The notes under the pieces are model-generated. The model searched no databases, had not been told where the DNA came from, and saw only the letters and a list, made by a program, of their open reading frames with translations. Positions 1 to 11,120 of a stretch of DNA of 64,000 bases are shown here, piece after piece; position 1 is the first letter of the stretch; each line of letters opens with the position of its first letter. The DNA comes from Acanthaster planci (taxonomy: Eukaryota; Echinodermata; Asteroidea; Valvatida; Acanthasteridae). The DNA is taken from positions 3,248,448 to 3,312,447 of the forward strand of contig NW_019091368.1 in assembly GCF_001949145.1 (NCBI RefSeq), given 5' to 3'. The position numbers and the translations under genes were made by a program.

Positions 1-329
1 GCGTCGAGAATATGGGAACAAAATTTTAATACTGTTCTTTATCATGGTCTCGTACGTCATGCACTTTTCTAGTAAAACGTTAGTCTTGTTTTCAATGCGT
101 CAAAATGAGGTATCGGCATGGGTTAAAGCCGCCCGACCTTTTCACCAGACCACTGTATCAGATGAAAAGTTGTGTCACCGTTGCTGTACGGGCTACTTCA
201 CGATCAGTTACAAGTCACATGATGGCTGACAGGTTTCATCGGGCTTTCAACTCAGTTTGAAGCATGCATCTCTCCTTGTAAATTTGATTGCGATACACAA
301 ACAATGCGTTTACTGGATTCAATGCAAAA

Positions 330-500
330 ACTCTAGTGTTACAAAAAAAAATTGGGTGTTATCAGATGACCGCACCAAATGTGTTACGTTGACACTACTG
401 GTGTATTCTTGATACACACACAAGTGTTACAATTAGCACAAGAATGTTAATAGTAAATTTGAAGTAACACCAACAAAATTAACACCAGTGAAATGTGTCG
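330..500. repeat. GTGTTA-rich dispersed repeat, copy 1
   Basis: The segment is dense in GTGTTA/TAACAC words and contains 'ggtgttatcagatgacc'. A similar segment at about 4445-4620 contains 'gtgttatcaaatgacca' with comparable spacing, so both look like diverged copies of one repeat with an inverted-repeat tendency. Class unknown. Confidence 0.45.
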
Positions 501-861
501 AAACGGTCCTCTCACAACACGTTTTTTTGGTTACAGTGTTGGTGCTGTCCGACACCTTTTTTGGGGACATCAGGTGCGAAATATTCAGACATTTCTTTTC
601 CAATCCCGTCTCGCCTGGTTTTTACAGGCAGATTTGGGCCGAATTATAGTGTAACGTATAGGCTTACTCCGAACTATGAAGACACAGATGATTGGTGAGC
701 GATTGAGTTTGTATTTCATGTTGACGATAAGCTGTGCTGATACTATTTCGAAACTTTCCTAAAATCGAAAATTCATAAAGAGATGTAAGTGCCACAAAGT
801 CAATGTTTGTGTTTTGCGGCACACTGAGGTATTTTCGTATAGGAACCGAAATTCTGCGTAC

Positions 862-997
862 GCCTTTGAAGGGTTCGCACGGCTACCATCATGCAGGTCA
901 GTGCTTTTGTTCCACAGGGTATGCACATTCAGAGGCTTCCCTGTGGAACAAAAGAACTGCCCTGCAAGATGGCTACCACGTAAAGCCTCTATAGGCA
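862..997 (+). mobile_element. Foldback MITE, family E, copy 1
   Basis: The left arm (ggctaccatcatgcaggtca, then cttttgttccacaggg) is the inverted complement of the right arm (ccctgtggaacaaaag, then ccctgcaagatggctacc). The second copy, in USP19 intron 3 at 56523-56655, is in the opposite orientation and keeps the same arms. There is no coding capacity, so it is a non-autonomous element. Confidence 0.75.
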
Positions 998-2269
998 GGC
1001 ACCATGCCTATTGGATCATCCGGCAATGGACCAGCTTGTTGGTCTTTTTTTTGTCTCGGGTCTCTCTGGTCTCTAGTCTGTTGACAGGGATTTGACAGTA
1101 TGCAAATCATTATCCGCTCCATGCAGGCAATGTCGGACCCACTAGTTGCAAGCTTGTAGTCGGCTGTGATGGACGGAAATGGGTACCAACACTAGCAAAC
1201 TCGTGATAACATTTTTTTTTAATTTGAACTTAACTATACCACAAATCACTAACCACTAACGTAAATCCCGTGCGCACAGGACCATTTGAGGCTCTTGAGG
1301 TTTTCGAACAAACTTGATTTGACCGCACAGCCGCGGGCTAGGGGATAAAATTACAGCTAATACGTGAATAACATTCGGTGGCACTTTCGTCTCAGTACTG
1401 AGCCATACTATGTAAAGTTTATGGGGTGTGCCAAGGTTGTTCGGAAGAAAATAAAAATCCTATCATTAGCGATTCTTTGTAATTAAAAAACACTTTTTTC
1501 AGACTAGAGACCGACATTATCCTTGAAATCAACCGCAGCAAAATATCACTGTACATCCATTTCCTACATTAAGGGAAATGTAGGCGCTTACTGTAAACTC
1601 ATTTGGAGCTCCGCGAAGCGGTTTAAAAAGAAGAAATGTTTATTTCAATGAACAGCGCACCAACCGTCAAGAAAACGGATGTGTGGGAAACTAACGACTT
1701 AGAGCAGCGACCGCTGTTTCCGACTGATGGAAAGTACCGACCCCGTTTTACAATATCACGCATTGGGTTTGATGGTAGACGTCTCAACATGAACACGTGA
1801 ATGAGCAAACACTATCGAATGACAGCCACGCCTCAAACTAAAACGATCGAGTGACGCCAAGTTATTATAATTATTATTAATTTTTTTGGGGGGGTGAAAG
1901 AATCGGTGGCACGCTTTTTGTCATTACAAACAAAAATAGTTTGTTTTGAATGTGGGTAAACGTATCTTGGACCAGGCAGGGACTTGGAATTATTTTGTGT
2001 TTAGGGTATTTTTGTATGGTAATTAAGCTGAGGCGTCTACTCGTTATCAACTGCCTAAGTGAAAGCCCGCCCCCCCATCAAAAGGAGGTCAGGGACACCA
2101 CGAACTTCCTATCCACAATGTCCTACAGGAAGAACAAATAAACGTGCGTTTCCCATTCGTCATAATAACAGCTGGCAAAATTCCCAAATGTTTCTTTTAA
2201 AAGAAGTAGCAGAGAGGAGCCTTCCCTGTAACTGGAGGTTGGGACGCTTGGAACAGGACAGGACCAGCT

Positions 2270-2363
2270 ATGGACTTCATGAGAGGCCGATTCTTGAGAC
2301 TTCCCGTAACCCTTCTCACGGTCATGGTAGTCGCTGCAGCCCCTGGAAACTTCGTTTCGGCAG
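2270..2363 (+). other. Signal-peptide exon of the plus TSR gene
   Basis: The exon encodes 31 residues plus one base. They run from a basic N-region (MRGR) through a hydrophobic core (LLTVMVVAAA) to a small-residue end (FVSA), followed by the consensus donor G|GTAAGC. Phase 1 matches every downstream TSR exon, which is why I assign it to this gene although the next exon is 1.85 kb away. Confidence 0.65.
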
Positions 2364-5300
2364 GTAAGCTTGCTTCTTGCGTGTCGTGTAACTTGGGAAA
2401 GTGGCTGTCCGGAGCCATCCATTCCGTTGCTGCATCTATGTTGTTGTCGAGCGGCAACACAGCTTCCTTCTAAGTGGTGAATTGGACAGTCTGTGACGAG
2501 ATGATCATCTGTCTGCATCTCAAGCTGCTCAAGTTGCCCTCGGGTTGACCTTGTGACAACACAGAACGGTCGGTAACGGACTTTTCCGGATCGAGCTGCG
2601 CCTGAGCTACGACCGTCAGTAACAATAAAAAGGCGCCTTTCCATATGTATGTTTTTTGGTGTGTTTCGTACACGATGCGTTTATGCGTTTCACTTTCACG
2701 GACACAAAAATCGACTCCATTAACAAAACACATGTTCGTTGCATTCGGCCGTCAAAATCCCACTGAGGGTGATATCGACGGATACGCAATTCTTAGCGCA
2801 AGTGTTGAGGCTCATGTGGAAAGGCGCCTTTAGTCGGCGACCCTCCCCCGTTGCATCTGTAACAATATTACAAGAAAACAAACGATCACCATATCCGACG
2901 GCACTCAAATAATTTTGCTTATCTATACTTCTATAACTGGTTAAAGTTGGAACCTAGCATTCAAAAAGTTTTATTTTCCATGACGTTTAGGTTCATTTTC
3001 AAGATTCATCAATACATGTTTTATATTTAGGCCTATTCACCATCCCTCCCCAAATGTTGCCTTTAGTTCTGTTTACTGTTTGTTTTGTGATTTGTTTGCT
3101 TTTTTGTTTAATTAAGAAACAATGCATCGGTGCATATGTTGACACCAGTGAGGGGTCCATTTAATGACAAGCAGAGAACTTCTGTGTGTCCAACAGAGAG
3201 CATCTTGACACCTAGCTTTCTCTGTATAACCCTACTACTTTACCGTCCTCGTCTCTTCTTTCAAGCTACAAACATGGGTCATATCCTGATCTGTTTGGTA
3301 TCCTGTTTAGCAGGACTTAGTTTATTTTTCTGCAGAAGCGGGTCGTTAGTTGATCCCTGTGTACAGTTCACGGTTAGGTCACCATATTGGACACGAATGA
3401 TGCTAATTATACCCAATCGACCCCCGTCGTTAAAGTTGGATGAACCTTCCAAAGCCAACTTCTTTATAAAAAGTAGGACAAGTTGGGGCTGACTGAGATA
3501 ATGAATGTCACCACGCGTTAAAAACTTTATGTTTATATAGGGAATTAAATGGAAAAGTTACACAATTATCAGGCAAAATGACAGTCTCTGTGTGTACATC
3601 CCCTCGAGTAGGAGCACCCACTCAGAACCGTGCTGGTTGGGAGCAGGGGCGTAGCCGCCACGGGGGGGGGGGGAATGTCCCCTCCCCCCATTCCCGGTTC
3701 CCCCAAGGTGCCGCCTCCCACTCTAACTAAAAACGGATGAATGCATATTGAAAGAGGCTAACATGAGCTTGGCCCACAAAAACCACACCACTAAAAGTTG
3801 GTGCACCCCCCCATAAGATGCAGGTGCCCCCTTTTGTCAAAAGAAGTCCCTTGTGCAAATTGTGCAAAAGAATCTCCTGAAATGGACTTAGCGCGCGCAC
3901 GGAGAGCTGCGTGCAAACAGACTCTTGACCAATCAGAATCTATTAAATTCTGTCGTATCCGTGTGATAGCGCGTGATTTACGCATCTCGGCGGGCATTAT
4001 CATTAATTCTGATTGGTCAAGAGTTGCGTGTGTAATTGAGAGCTGCGGATCCTTTTTCTTTACCGAGTCAACCAAAATCCTAACCATGTGGAAAGATTTG
4101 GTCATACAACGATCATGGAGCGGCTTCCTCTATACCAGATAACTGTCAGGCATAATACATATAGGCCTACATGTCATATCATATTTTAGTGTCCCCCCCC
4201 CTTAAATTTCAGCGCCTTTGAGTACACAGACTGAGTATACCATTGCTGTGGCTACAAACGGCTCGGAAACGGAGACAGGAGTCGAGGGAGGAGGACTGCC
4301 GTGTAACGACACCGCGTGCCAAGGTGAGCTCTCTGCCGGAGACACTGGACTGCCGTGTAACAACACCGCGTGTCAAGGTGAGCTCTACCACAGTTCGCCA
4401 CCTTTTCTCTTACACATGGATGTAGCAAGGGGGAGGGGGTAACACTGTACAAACTAGGGTGTTAAATTTAACACATCCGTGTTATCAAATGACCATGCCA
4501 ACATTTTTCACCGGTGTTAACATTTTTGGGTGTTATTTCACCACCGTTTGTATTACTTTCAACGCCGTCCAGTGTTTTATTATATCTGTAGGTGCATGAG
4601 AAGAAACACCAGCGGTGTTTAACTAACATGTTTTGGTATGGTCATCGGGCGACTCCCGAAAATATTGTTTTGAAAACCACAACTTTTGCTGTGAAGGGTC
4701 ACTCCCCCCCCCCCGAATCGAAATGAAAAAGGGGGATGCAAAGAAAAAGCACAATAAACAAAAAAGAGAAAATGGAATGAAATCACCAATTTACTGGTAA
4801 ACATCTTTTGACTCCTTGTACCGTGACGTTTCCAGCACAGTGCCGAGTGTTTGTACACATAATGAATGTTTAACCGCCAATTTCGTATGCTAGCTGTGAA
4901 CGGTAGTTGGAGTGAATGGGGCGAGTGGCAGAATTGTTCAGCATCATGTGGTACAGGGAATATGACGCGATATCGGACGTGCAACAACCCTGCACCGCTG
5001 TACGGAGGGACGCCTTGCAACGGGACCAGCGAAGAATCCTATCCGTGCGACACCAATATCTCATGCCCGTCAGGTAAGGGGTTGTGTGGCAAACTCGAGC
5101 GACGACTGCAGTTGACGGGTTCGCCCAACGTTAATTAACCAAACGATGGATGGTTTGATTAATCGACCATTTCAGAACCAGTTCTTAGGGGCACAGTTGT
5201 CGCCGGTCTATTGATTGTCCTTTTTCGTAAATAAGTGCAGAATGAGCCGTTTGGCTACCCGGTATATTGTAGAGACTATAAACGCAAAGAAAAATGCAAC

Positions 5301-7426
5301 CAATGACAAAATTTGACAGACATACAGTACAGGACGTGCGAGTGTTGGTATATGAAGCAACTGAGCTGTGGTGGTCCAACTACCGTTTGCGTGCAACTGT
5401 GCCTTAGCTATTTGGTTCACCATCTTTGCTCAATATCCGCCCTGAGCTGAAGCGCCCCCCCCCCATCGGTTGAAAAGAATAATGTTGATCATGGGGGGTT
5501 TTCGTTTTGTTGGTAGCGATGCGACTGCAACGTTCGCGCTTCATACTCGTTCGTGAACCAGCTATGCGCAGTTACTACCAAAGGGGCCTCCATTGCCAGG
5601 AAAACTGCGCCCTATGTGTCCTGCTCAAGGCCTATAGTGAGGTGCTGTCAGTCCCCGTGCGGAAAAGAAATTGTTGTGGTTATGGGAAGATGACAAAGCC
5701 ACACCCAAAACATATATCGACTTCAAACCGACGTATTCGGCCTCAGATGGCGAAATGTAAAAGACAGTGGGGAGGGATATACAGTATGGCGAGGGATCCG
5801 AAGAAAATGAATCAATGGGTGACGCTGCTAAATGTATACGAGGCGTGTGTTTCTTTTTCATCCATTTCGATTCAAAACAGTGGATGGCGGATGGAGTGAA
5901 TGGAGCGACTGGTCCGCATGCTCAGTGACCTGTGGCGGTGGAGGTCGAACCTCGCGCAGCCGCATTTGCAACAATCCTGTACCTATGCACGGGGGACTGG
6001 ACTGTGTTGGAGACGGAGATGAAATCCGTCCATGCCCCTCACCTATTTGTCCAGGTAGGTCGAAAACCAGACTGACACGAGGCTCCTTCTCCTCACTTGA
6101 ATATTGTTTATAAATCTGAATTGACAAGCAACAGCTTTCGAATATATATAATTATGCGCAAGCTGATAACTTCTTATCGAGAACATTTCATGAAAAAGTT
6201 CCAGTTATCAAAAGATTTCACTAGCTATCAGTAAAATGCCAGAATGTTAAATCTACCTTGGTCAGAGAAAAATAGTAATACGCAAGGCAAATAGCGGACA
6301 TTATTACAATTGACCTTTTTCCAATTAAACTTTAGTAGATATAAAGTCGAACCTCGTTACTAAGAACACTGTTCATACAACATTCTGCATGTAACAAAGA
6401 AATATTTTAGGTCCTTATCCTTTGTTCTTCATTGTTTTCATTCCTAATGATACAAGGTCCCTGTTACAACAAAATAATCTGCAAAGTGTGAAGAACCTTT
6501 TTAACGAGGTTCGACAGCACATGGGTCAGCAGGTCTTGGGACCACAGTGCTAGCTTCGCTTCTGCTGACCCTTGCCAATGTGGCCATTTCGTTCGTCCTG
6601 TGTCATTGCTGTCACTGCTTGTAATTTTTATTTGTGTTTTGGCTAAATAAAATAAGAAAAATAATAATAAGCGTTTTCGAAACATGTGGATTCGGCTTAG
6701 ACCTTGGGTTTGCTGGTTCTAGCCATTATTCTGAAGTAGCGTTCGAAACCACATGTTCAAGCTCTGAGTCGAACCAGCGAAACTGAAGTCTCCGCCGAAT
6801 CCACTCGTTTCGAAAACGCTCGTAGTGAATAAGGGCGATTCACAATACCGTGCGCCACCAAGAGGCTGCCATAGAGAGGACTTTTTCGTAGTGCATTATG
6901 GGAAAACTGTCGACAAAGTTCGTGGCGCCGAGTGCGCTTTGCGTTTGGAATTGTTCCACTGTTGTTTTTTTTGTCCAGTAGGTTAAGCTTTGGAAGTGTT
7001 TAGGGTATTGGTGTTCATTAACATAAAATGACGGGGTTTTGCGAGGCACGGACTGCCAAATCAAACATTTCCTGAAACTGTCTAATTAGCTCACTGAATG
7101 GAAATCAGTGCCAGTTCGTCGTCGACTGGAAACTTAAAAAACGGCCTCTCCGCGACAATCTCTTGGTGGTGCAATGTATTGTGAATCACCTGTATTAACC
7201 AAAAGTATGAAGCAAAATCATACAAAATATTAAATTTTCACTCTTTCTTTTGCCTCCAGCTCCACAAAGCCATTGGAATCAGTGGGGGGCATGGGGGGAA
7301 TGCCAAGCAAATCAAAATTGTTCGCCCTCTTACCAAATCCGTCAACGGCAATGTCCTGGAAATGATTGCCCCGGAGTGAGTGTACAACTCAGACTTTGCA
7401 CAATAAATACGACAGGCTGCCCGTGA
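2270..7426 (+). CDS. Secreted TSR protein, properdin-like, plus-strand copy
   Basis: Proposed coding exons are 2270-2363, 4213-4323, 4894-5073, 5881-6054 and 7260-7426. They total 726 nt for 241 residues, and every junction is phase 1 with GT/AG ends. The start ATG has G at -3 and +4. Residues 1 to about 24 form a signal peptide. An exon with only two cysteines follows, then three TSRs with WSEWGEW, WSEWSDW and WNQWGAW cores. The first two carry CSASCG and CSVTCG, the O-fucose type motif, and the WxxW motifs are C-mannosylation type. Translation stops right after the last TSR cysteine. In the properdin family TSRs bind and stabilise C3 convertase; that role here is inference. No TSR0-like domain was found, unlike the minus-strand partner. 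Each exon could also belong to another TSR family. A possible AATAAA lies far downstream at 8267. Confidence 0.7.
2627..2832. mobile_element. Foldback MITE, family A, copy 1
   Basis: The ends are 'aaaggcgcctttcc' and 'ggaaaggcgccttt'. Internally it has 'gcgtttcactttcacggacac', 'aaatcgactcca' and 'ccgtcaaaatc'. The same blocks occur in the larger copy at 16095-16395. It sits in intron 1 of the plus TSR gene. Confidence 0.7.
3901..4050. mobile_element. Foldback element with ACTCTTGACCAATCAG arms
   Basis: 'actcttgaccaatcagaat' (3921) is the inverted complement of 'attctgattggtcaagagt' (4006). The outer segments 'gagagctgcgtg' and 'gagagctgcgga' lie in direct rather than inverted order. It is a short non-coding foldback in intron 1 of the plus TSR gene, about 160 bp upstream of exon 2. 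Confidence 0.55.
4213..4323 (+). other. Exon 2 of the plus TSR gene, duplicated donor
   Basis: The acceptor is 'ttaaatttcag' and the donor is CAAG|GTGAGC. The frame encodes a Thr/Glu/Gly-rich stretch ending PCNDTACQ, with sequons NGS and NDT. A second copy of the last 54 bp, donor included, follows and ends at 4377. Using that donor would add exactly 18 residues in frame (another PCNNTACQ). This could be the remnant of a TSR half or a linker; I cannot place it in a known fold. Confidence 0.5.
4293..4391 (+). repeat. 54-bp tandem duplication spanning a splice donor
   Basis: Unit 1 starts at 4293 and unit 2 at 4347. Both read 'ggactgccgtgtaac', then 'acaccgcgtg', then 'caaggtgagctct', with few mismatches. 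Both carry the exon/intron junction. Confidence 0.85.
4445..4620. repeat. GTGTTA-rich dispersed repeat, copy 2
   Basis: Contains 'gggtgttaaatttaacac', 'gtgttatcaaatgacca' and 'caccggtgttaac', related to the copy at 330-500. It lies in intron 2 of the plus TSR gene. Confidence 0.45.
4894..5073 (+). other. TSR exon 1 of the plus gene
   Basis: A complete 60-residue TSR. It has WSEWGEW, then CSASCGTG, the RYRTCNNPAP(L)YGG strand, and six cysteines ending YPCDTNISC. The symmetrical phase 1-1 exon is typical of shuffled TSRs. Sequons NGS, NCS, NMT, NGT and NIS are visible. The CDTNISC ending matches CDTNVTC of the minus-strand exon at 13980-14240. Confidence 0.9.
5881..6054 (+). other. TSR exon 2 of the plus gene
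   Basis: The TSR has WSEWSDW, CSVTCGGG and RSRICNNPVPMHGG, and ends CPSPICP. The VDGGW entry and the NNPVPMHGG segment are close to properdin TSRs from memory of that family. Acceptor 'ttcaaaacag', donor G|GTAGGT, phase 1-1, 58 residues. Confidence 0.9.
6346..6514. mobile_element. Foldback element with GTCGAACCTCGTTA arms
   Basis: 'gtcgaacctcgtta' at the left is inverted at the right as 'ttaacgaggttcgac'. The interior shares 'tcctttgttcttcattgtttt' type sequence with about 52,690-52,835 in the USP19 region, where 'taacgaggtttgac' forms an end. First of three foldbacks in one 1.2 kb intron. Confidence 0.65.
6670..6821. mobile_element. Foldback element with AGCGTTTTCGAAAC arms
   Basis: 'agcgttttcgaaac' then 'gtggattcggc' at the left matches inverted 'gccgaatccac' then 'gtttcgaaaacgct' at the right. 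Inner arms around 'gaaccagc' also pair. Non-coding, about 150 bp. Confidence 0.75.
6828..7197. mobile_element. Foldback MITE, family B, copy 1
   Basis: The terminal inverted arms are 'gcgattcacaatac' plus 'ccaccaagag' against 'ctcttggtgg' plus 'gtattgtgaatcacc'. The same ends flank the element at 45,679-45,852 in a USP19 intron. It ends 62 bp before the final TSR exon. Confidence 0.7.
7260..7426 (+). other. Terminal TSR exon of the plus gene
   Basis: Acceptor 'ttttgcctccag'. The TSR has WNQWGAW and six cysteines, lacks the SCG O-fucose site, and ends CTINTTGCP followed by TGA. Its minus-strand counterpart (10972-11120) also ends at the last cysteine, which supports reading TGA as the true stop rather than splicing at the weak GTGACT. 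Confidence 0.8.
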
Positions 7427-10400
7427 CTTCAGCAGGCATCCCTCTCTCGCCATGAAATCCGATGACCCGGTTCGGTCGGACTTGTTTTTTGAAAGCCGCG
7501 TTCCTGTCTGTGTGGCCACGGCTTCTCGAAGTGGCGAGTAAAAGGGGAAACCGCAATCACAATGTGCCCAATTTGGAGAGGGCCTTAATTATTCTGGATT
7601 CGAGTAGGTGGTGCCCCTTGTAACATTTTCGATCGGTACAGAATCGGTTATGTACTAGCACCATGGCTTTGAGTAATGCAGAACATACCGAGTGTCACAC
7701 TAGAACAAGTATAATTTTAACAGGCCATTTTTAAACGAATATTTAATTAATTGATTAGGCAGATGCGACCCTACAGGGCCCTGTTGGCTCCAAGGCCAGT
7801 AACCAATAACTATAAGCCTACTTTTCTAACATAAGGAAAAGTATTTTCAGGTCAGGTGTCTATTATGAACCTTTCTAACATATGTATCGCATCACGGGAG
7901 TAGATGACGAAAAGGCATTGAATTTTATGCTAAATCCCATGGAAGAACGGTAATAACGAGGTATTTAACTAGTGTTTACCTTACAATCGAGATCAAATCA
8001 TTCTTTTACTAGATAGAAAAAGATGGTCTTATAAACATCTTTATTTCGAGATTTGATTGGAATTAACCATACATCCATCCGTAGCTCGATGAGCTGGTGC
8101 TTAAGAAATGTTCTAAATGAAAAACAGCCATGGATAATGCAAGGCGTGTTTGGCGTTTAAATCCATGATGCAATGAGAATATCGCAAAGTTTCACTAGAA
8201 GGTTTTAAGGGAAGATACCAGTGGCGTAAATCTGTTCTTAAGACTGGTGGGATCAGAAATGACGTAAATAAAAAACAATACTCCTGCCTTGGAAATCCCA
8301 AATACGGAAGAGGGGGGTTGCCGTCATATATAAACGTACAACCCGTAATTTTACTGCAAAACAACATATGCAGAGCTGTTGAAATGTTCCCCCTTTTTCA
8401 GTACTGAAATTTTTTTTTTCTTTCTTTCACCACGAAAAAGTGGGGGCATTGCCCAATAGCCCAACGCTCTGCTCAAAAGGTAGCGGGATGCCCCCCCCCC
8501 ACGGATTCACACCCCTGAAAGATGCTACAGGGAGCATTGGCACGATTAAATTGTAATACTCCGTGTGTCCCCATTTGGGAACGTATAGTTGACATGTTAG
8601 CCCTTTGGTACATGAAGGAAATCGGAAGAGATTCTTTTATGCCCATTCGTTTCTTATCGTCAAGATTTTTTTCCAGGACCCCACTGTTTACTTAATTTCA
8701 AGAAGCACCCCTAATAACAGAGTCTTAAAATGCAATTCTATACGGGACAGCCAGAATTTTGGCGATTGTACAGTATCTAGCAGAAGAAGAATTCGGTATT
8801 TTCCAGAATATTTCAATTATTACATACTTTTCGGGATTGTCTACGTTTTGTAGAAATTTCTGTCCATAACTTATGTCTTATAAGTGGCGGCTTGTCGCTG
8901 GTCTCGCAACAGAAGACAACTAAAGTTTTCAACCTTAGATGTTATAATTAACGGACATGTTACATGTATCTGTCATATTATCCAGTTGCTTTGCATATGA
9001 GCGGTCTCTTCTTTTTCTTTCAGGTTTATTTTTATTTAATTCCTTATCTATTATGAGAGAGAGGCTGAAAAAATCATGAAAAACTACAGATTTATATGCC
9101 CTATGTACACAGGAGATTAAACGTTCTCAAACTACTGGTATCCACTTTTGCATGCATTCACTGAATTAATGGGTGTCAACCCCCTCCCCTCGATGACCAT
9201 TATGTCATTATTGCACATGCGCGAATACACAAACTAAATGCACACACAATCTTTGGGAACCGAACACATGTGCGTGCGAATAGGATGGCCCCCCTGGTAC
9301 TGGTAATGGCTGGTAATTTTGGTCGTCAGATTTGTCTTTAGAGTATTCCCTGCGCTGAAACTTCATCAGGCTAAATTATGTTGATGGGCAGCCTTTTTAG
9401 AGCCGCAATCATTTTGATGCCTCAAAGGAACACAATACACAAATGACAAATAATAGATGTTACCTTTAAGACCCTCCAAGTACATTTTTATTCCTGTTGA
9501 GTCAGAGAGTGAAAACAAGTTTCAAAACGACGAATTTCCAACGATTTTGTTGGACAAGTTTACTTCATTTTCTAAAACACCTTTTCCGTCATGTGCCTTC
9601 TGCGAGTTTTCGTATTTCATTCACTTTAAATGGAGATTGGCGCGTGCGTGGCGCGCGCATGCGTGAGGTGACGCGGGACGCGACTAACCAGCCGGTGCTT
9701 TATGGCATTCGTTTAAGACTAGCCACGTGACGGGCTCTCGATTAAACCAGGGACGGCGAAACTTTGTTAGGTAAGGAATCTTTTAAAATAGAATAGTCTG
9801 TTCAGAATGAACGTGTTTCACAGGTAATGTCTGCAAGAACAGAACATGTTAACTTACATGTACAATGTACATCAGATATATTTTAATTATATACATATAG
9901 TTTAAGGAAATCCCCAAATGACTCTTATTTCGGAATACAATCAACGATCATCAAATACATATACACTGTTAGCCAGTGGCACAAGACAAAAGAGCATCTA
10001 AATACAAAACAACATTGGATAAATTATTAACGAAAGATACGAGTAAAGAAACAAATATGTTTACATAAATAATAAGTGGTCAATCGTGGGATATACAGAG
10101 GAAGCCTTGCAGCTGCTGAAAAGTTCATCACTAAAGTCAAATCTTTTCTTGAGCGAGTTTTCGATTTTGTAACCGATATAAATATTCAAAACCTAATTCA
10201 AAAGTAGTATAAAGCCCGAACTGGATATTTTCTTCTAGAAGTCATTTAAACCCTATTTATAAACTACATTGCGGACAACATTCTCCAGGTTTCGATACAA
10301 TATTCTTTTTCTTGAGTTAAAAAAACAACTTTAAACTATCAGAACAGTCCATTATCTTCAACGTTGAGAGTCCCACTATTTAAGTTAAAATAAGTCAGAA

Positions 10401-10971
10401 AAGGGGAAGAAGTGTTTGCACTTGAAGCCTCTTTATGATAATCCCAGAATGTATATAATTAAATCTAAGTATAACTTCAAGAGGTTCGGGGAATTTTCCA
10501 TAAATCCTTGAGTTAGAATTCTAATCTGTGAGCTAGTACGACAAAACGGTATAGCCTGACACAAGTTGGTTTGCCCGCTTAACCACAAAGAAATAATTAC
10601 AAAGAGCAAGGTCTTAACAAATTCGAAGTTTCCGTCGTGTTTCGCATACATTTTTCTCAAAAGGGGTCCAAAATTTGCAGCTGCACACATTGACGGCTGT
10701 TGGTCACACCTGATGGATGTATGAAGCGACTGGTCAATTCAACAACTTACTGTAATATGTGTCATTACACAAGGACCCACAGAGACACTGGTCGATCGAT
10801 TGATTTGATAGCCCAAAATGCTTATGAAATCAAGCAGCTACGGTGGAGGAATCCCACCCGATAAGCCCGTTAGATGCTCCCGCTCATCAGGCTGCAGGTG
10901 AAGCGACAACATTCCCAGCGAGGCACCGACCTTGTCGATCCTTGCTTCGTCCCCGCCGGCGTCGGGCACTC
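7427..10971. other. Intergenic DNA between the convergent TSR genes
   Basis: This should hold the 3' untranslated regions of both TSR genes. I see no supported exon. It is AT-rich with homopolymer runs. A GC-rich patch near 9640-9700 is dominated by alternating GC/GT words and has no convincing coding frame. Confidence 0.4.
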
Positions 10972-11120
10972 TTAGCACGGCGCCTGGCACAGCTCCAGGT
11001 CGACAAATGAGCCGACACAAGTGGCAACTCCCACACATTGTCTTTCCCGATACTTATAGCCAGCATCTCCGCACTTGGTGGCAGAACAAAGGCTCCATTC
11101 GCCCCAGCTGGACCATTGAC
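10972..11120 (-). other. Terminal TSR exon of the minus gene
   Basis: Acceptor 'tatttccttag'. The TSR reads GQWSSWGEW, CSATKCG, YRERQC, and ends LCQAPC followed by TAA. It is the direct counterpart of the plus-gene exon at 7260-7426, with the same length class, the same missing SCG motif and the same abrupt stop. Confidence 0.88.

Larger units (their letters stand above)
1..2269. other. Upstream non-coding DNA of the left TSR gene
   Basis: I see no exon with convincing coding character here on either strand. The stretch holds a repeat rich in GTGTTA motifs (about 330-500), a foldback element (862-997) and AT-rich DNA with homopolymers. The promoter and 5' untranslated region of the signal-peptide exon at 2270 should lie at its right end, but I find no clear TATA box. 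Confidence 0.5.

Noticed and set aside
3274-3390. Signal-peptide-like stretch MGHILICLVSCLAGLSLFFC in intron 1 of the plus TSR gene
   Set aside because: The only nearby donor (GTTAGG) is weak and in phase 0, incompatible with the phase-1 TSR exons. The exon at 2270 fits better.
9636-9700. GCGCGTGCGTGGCGCGCGCATGCG patch that could mark a promoter
   Set aside because: It lies between two convergent 3' ends with no first exon on either side. Looks like simple alternating sequence.
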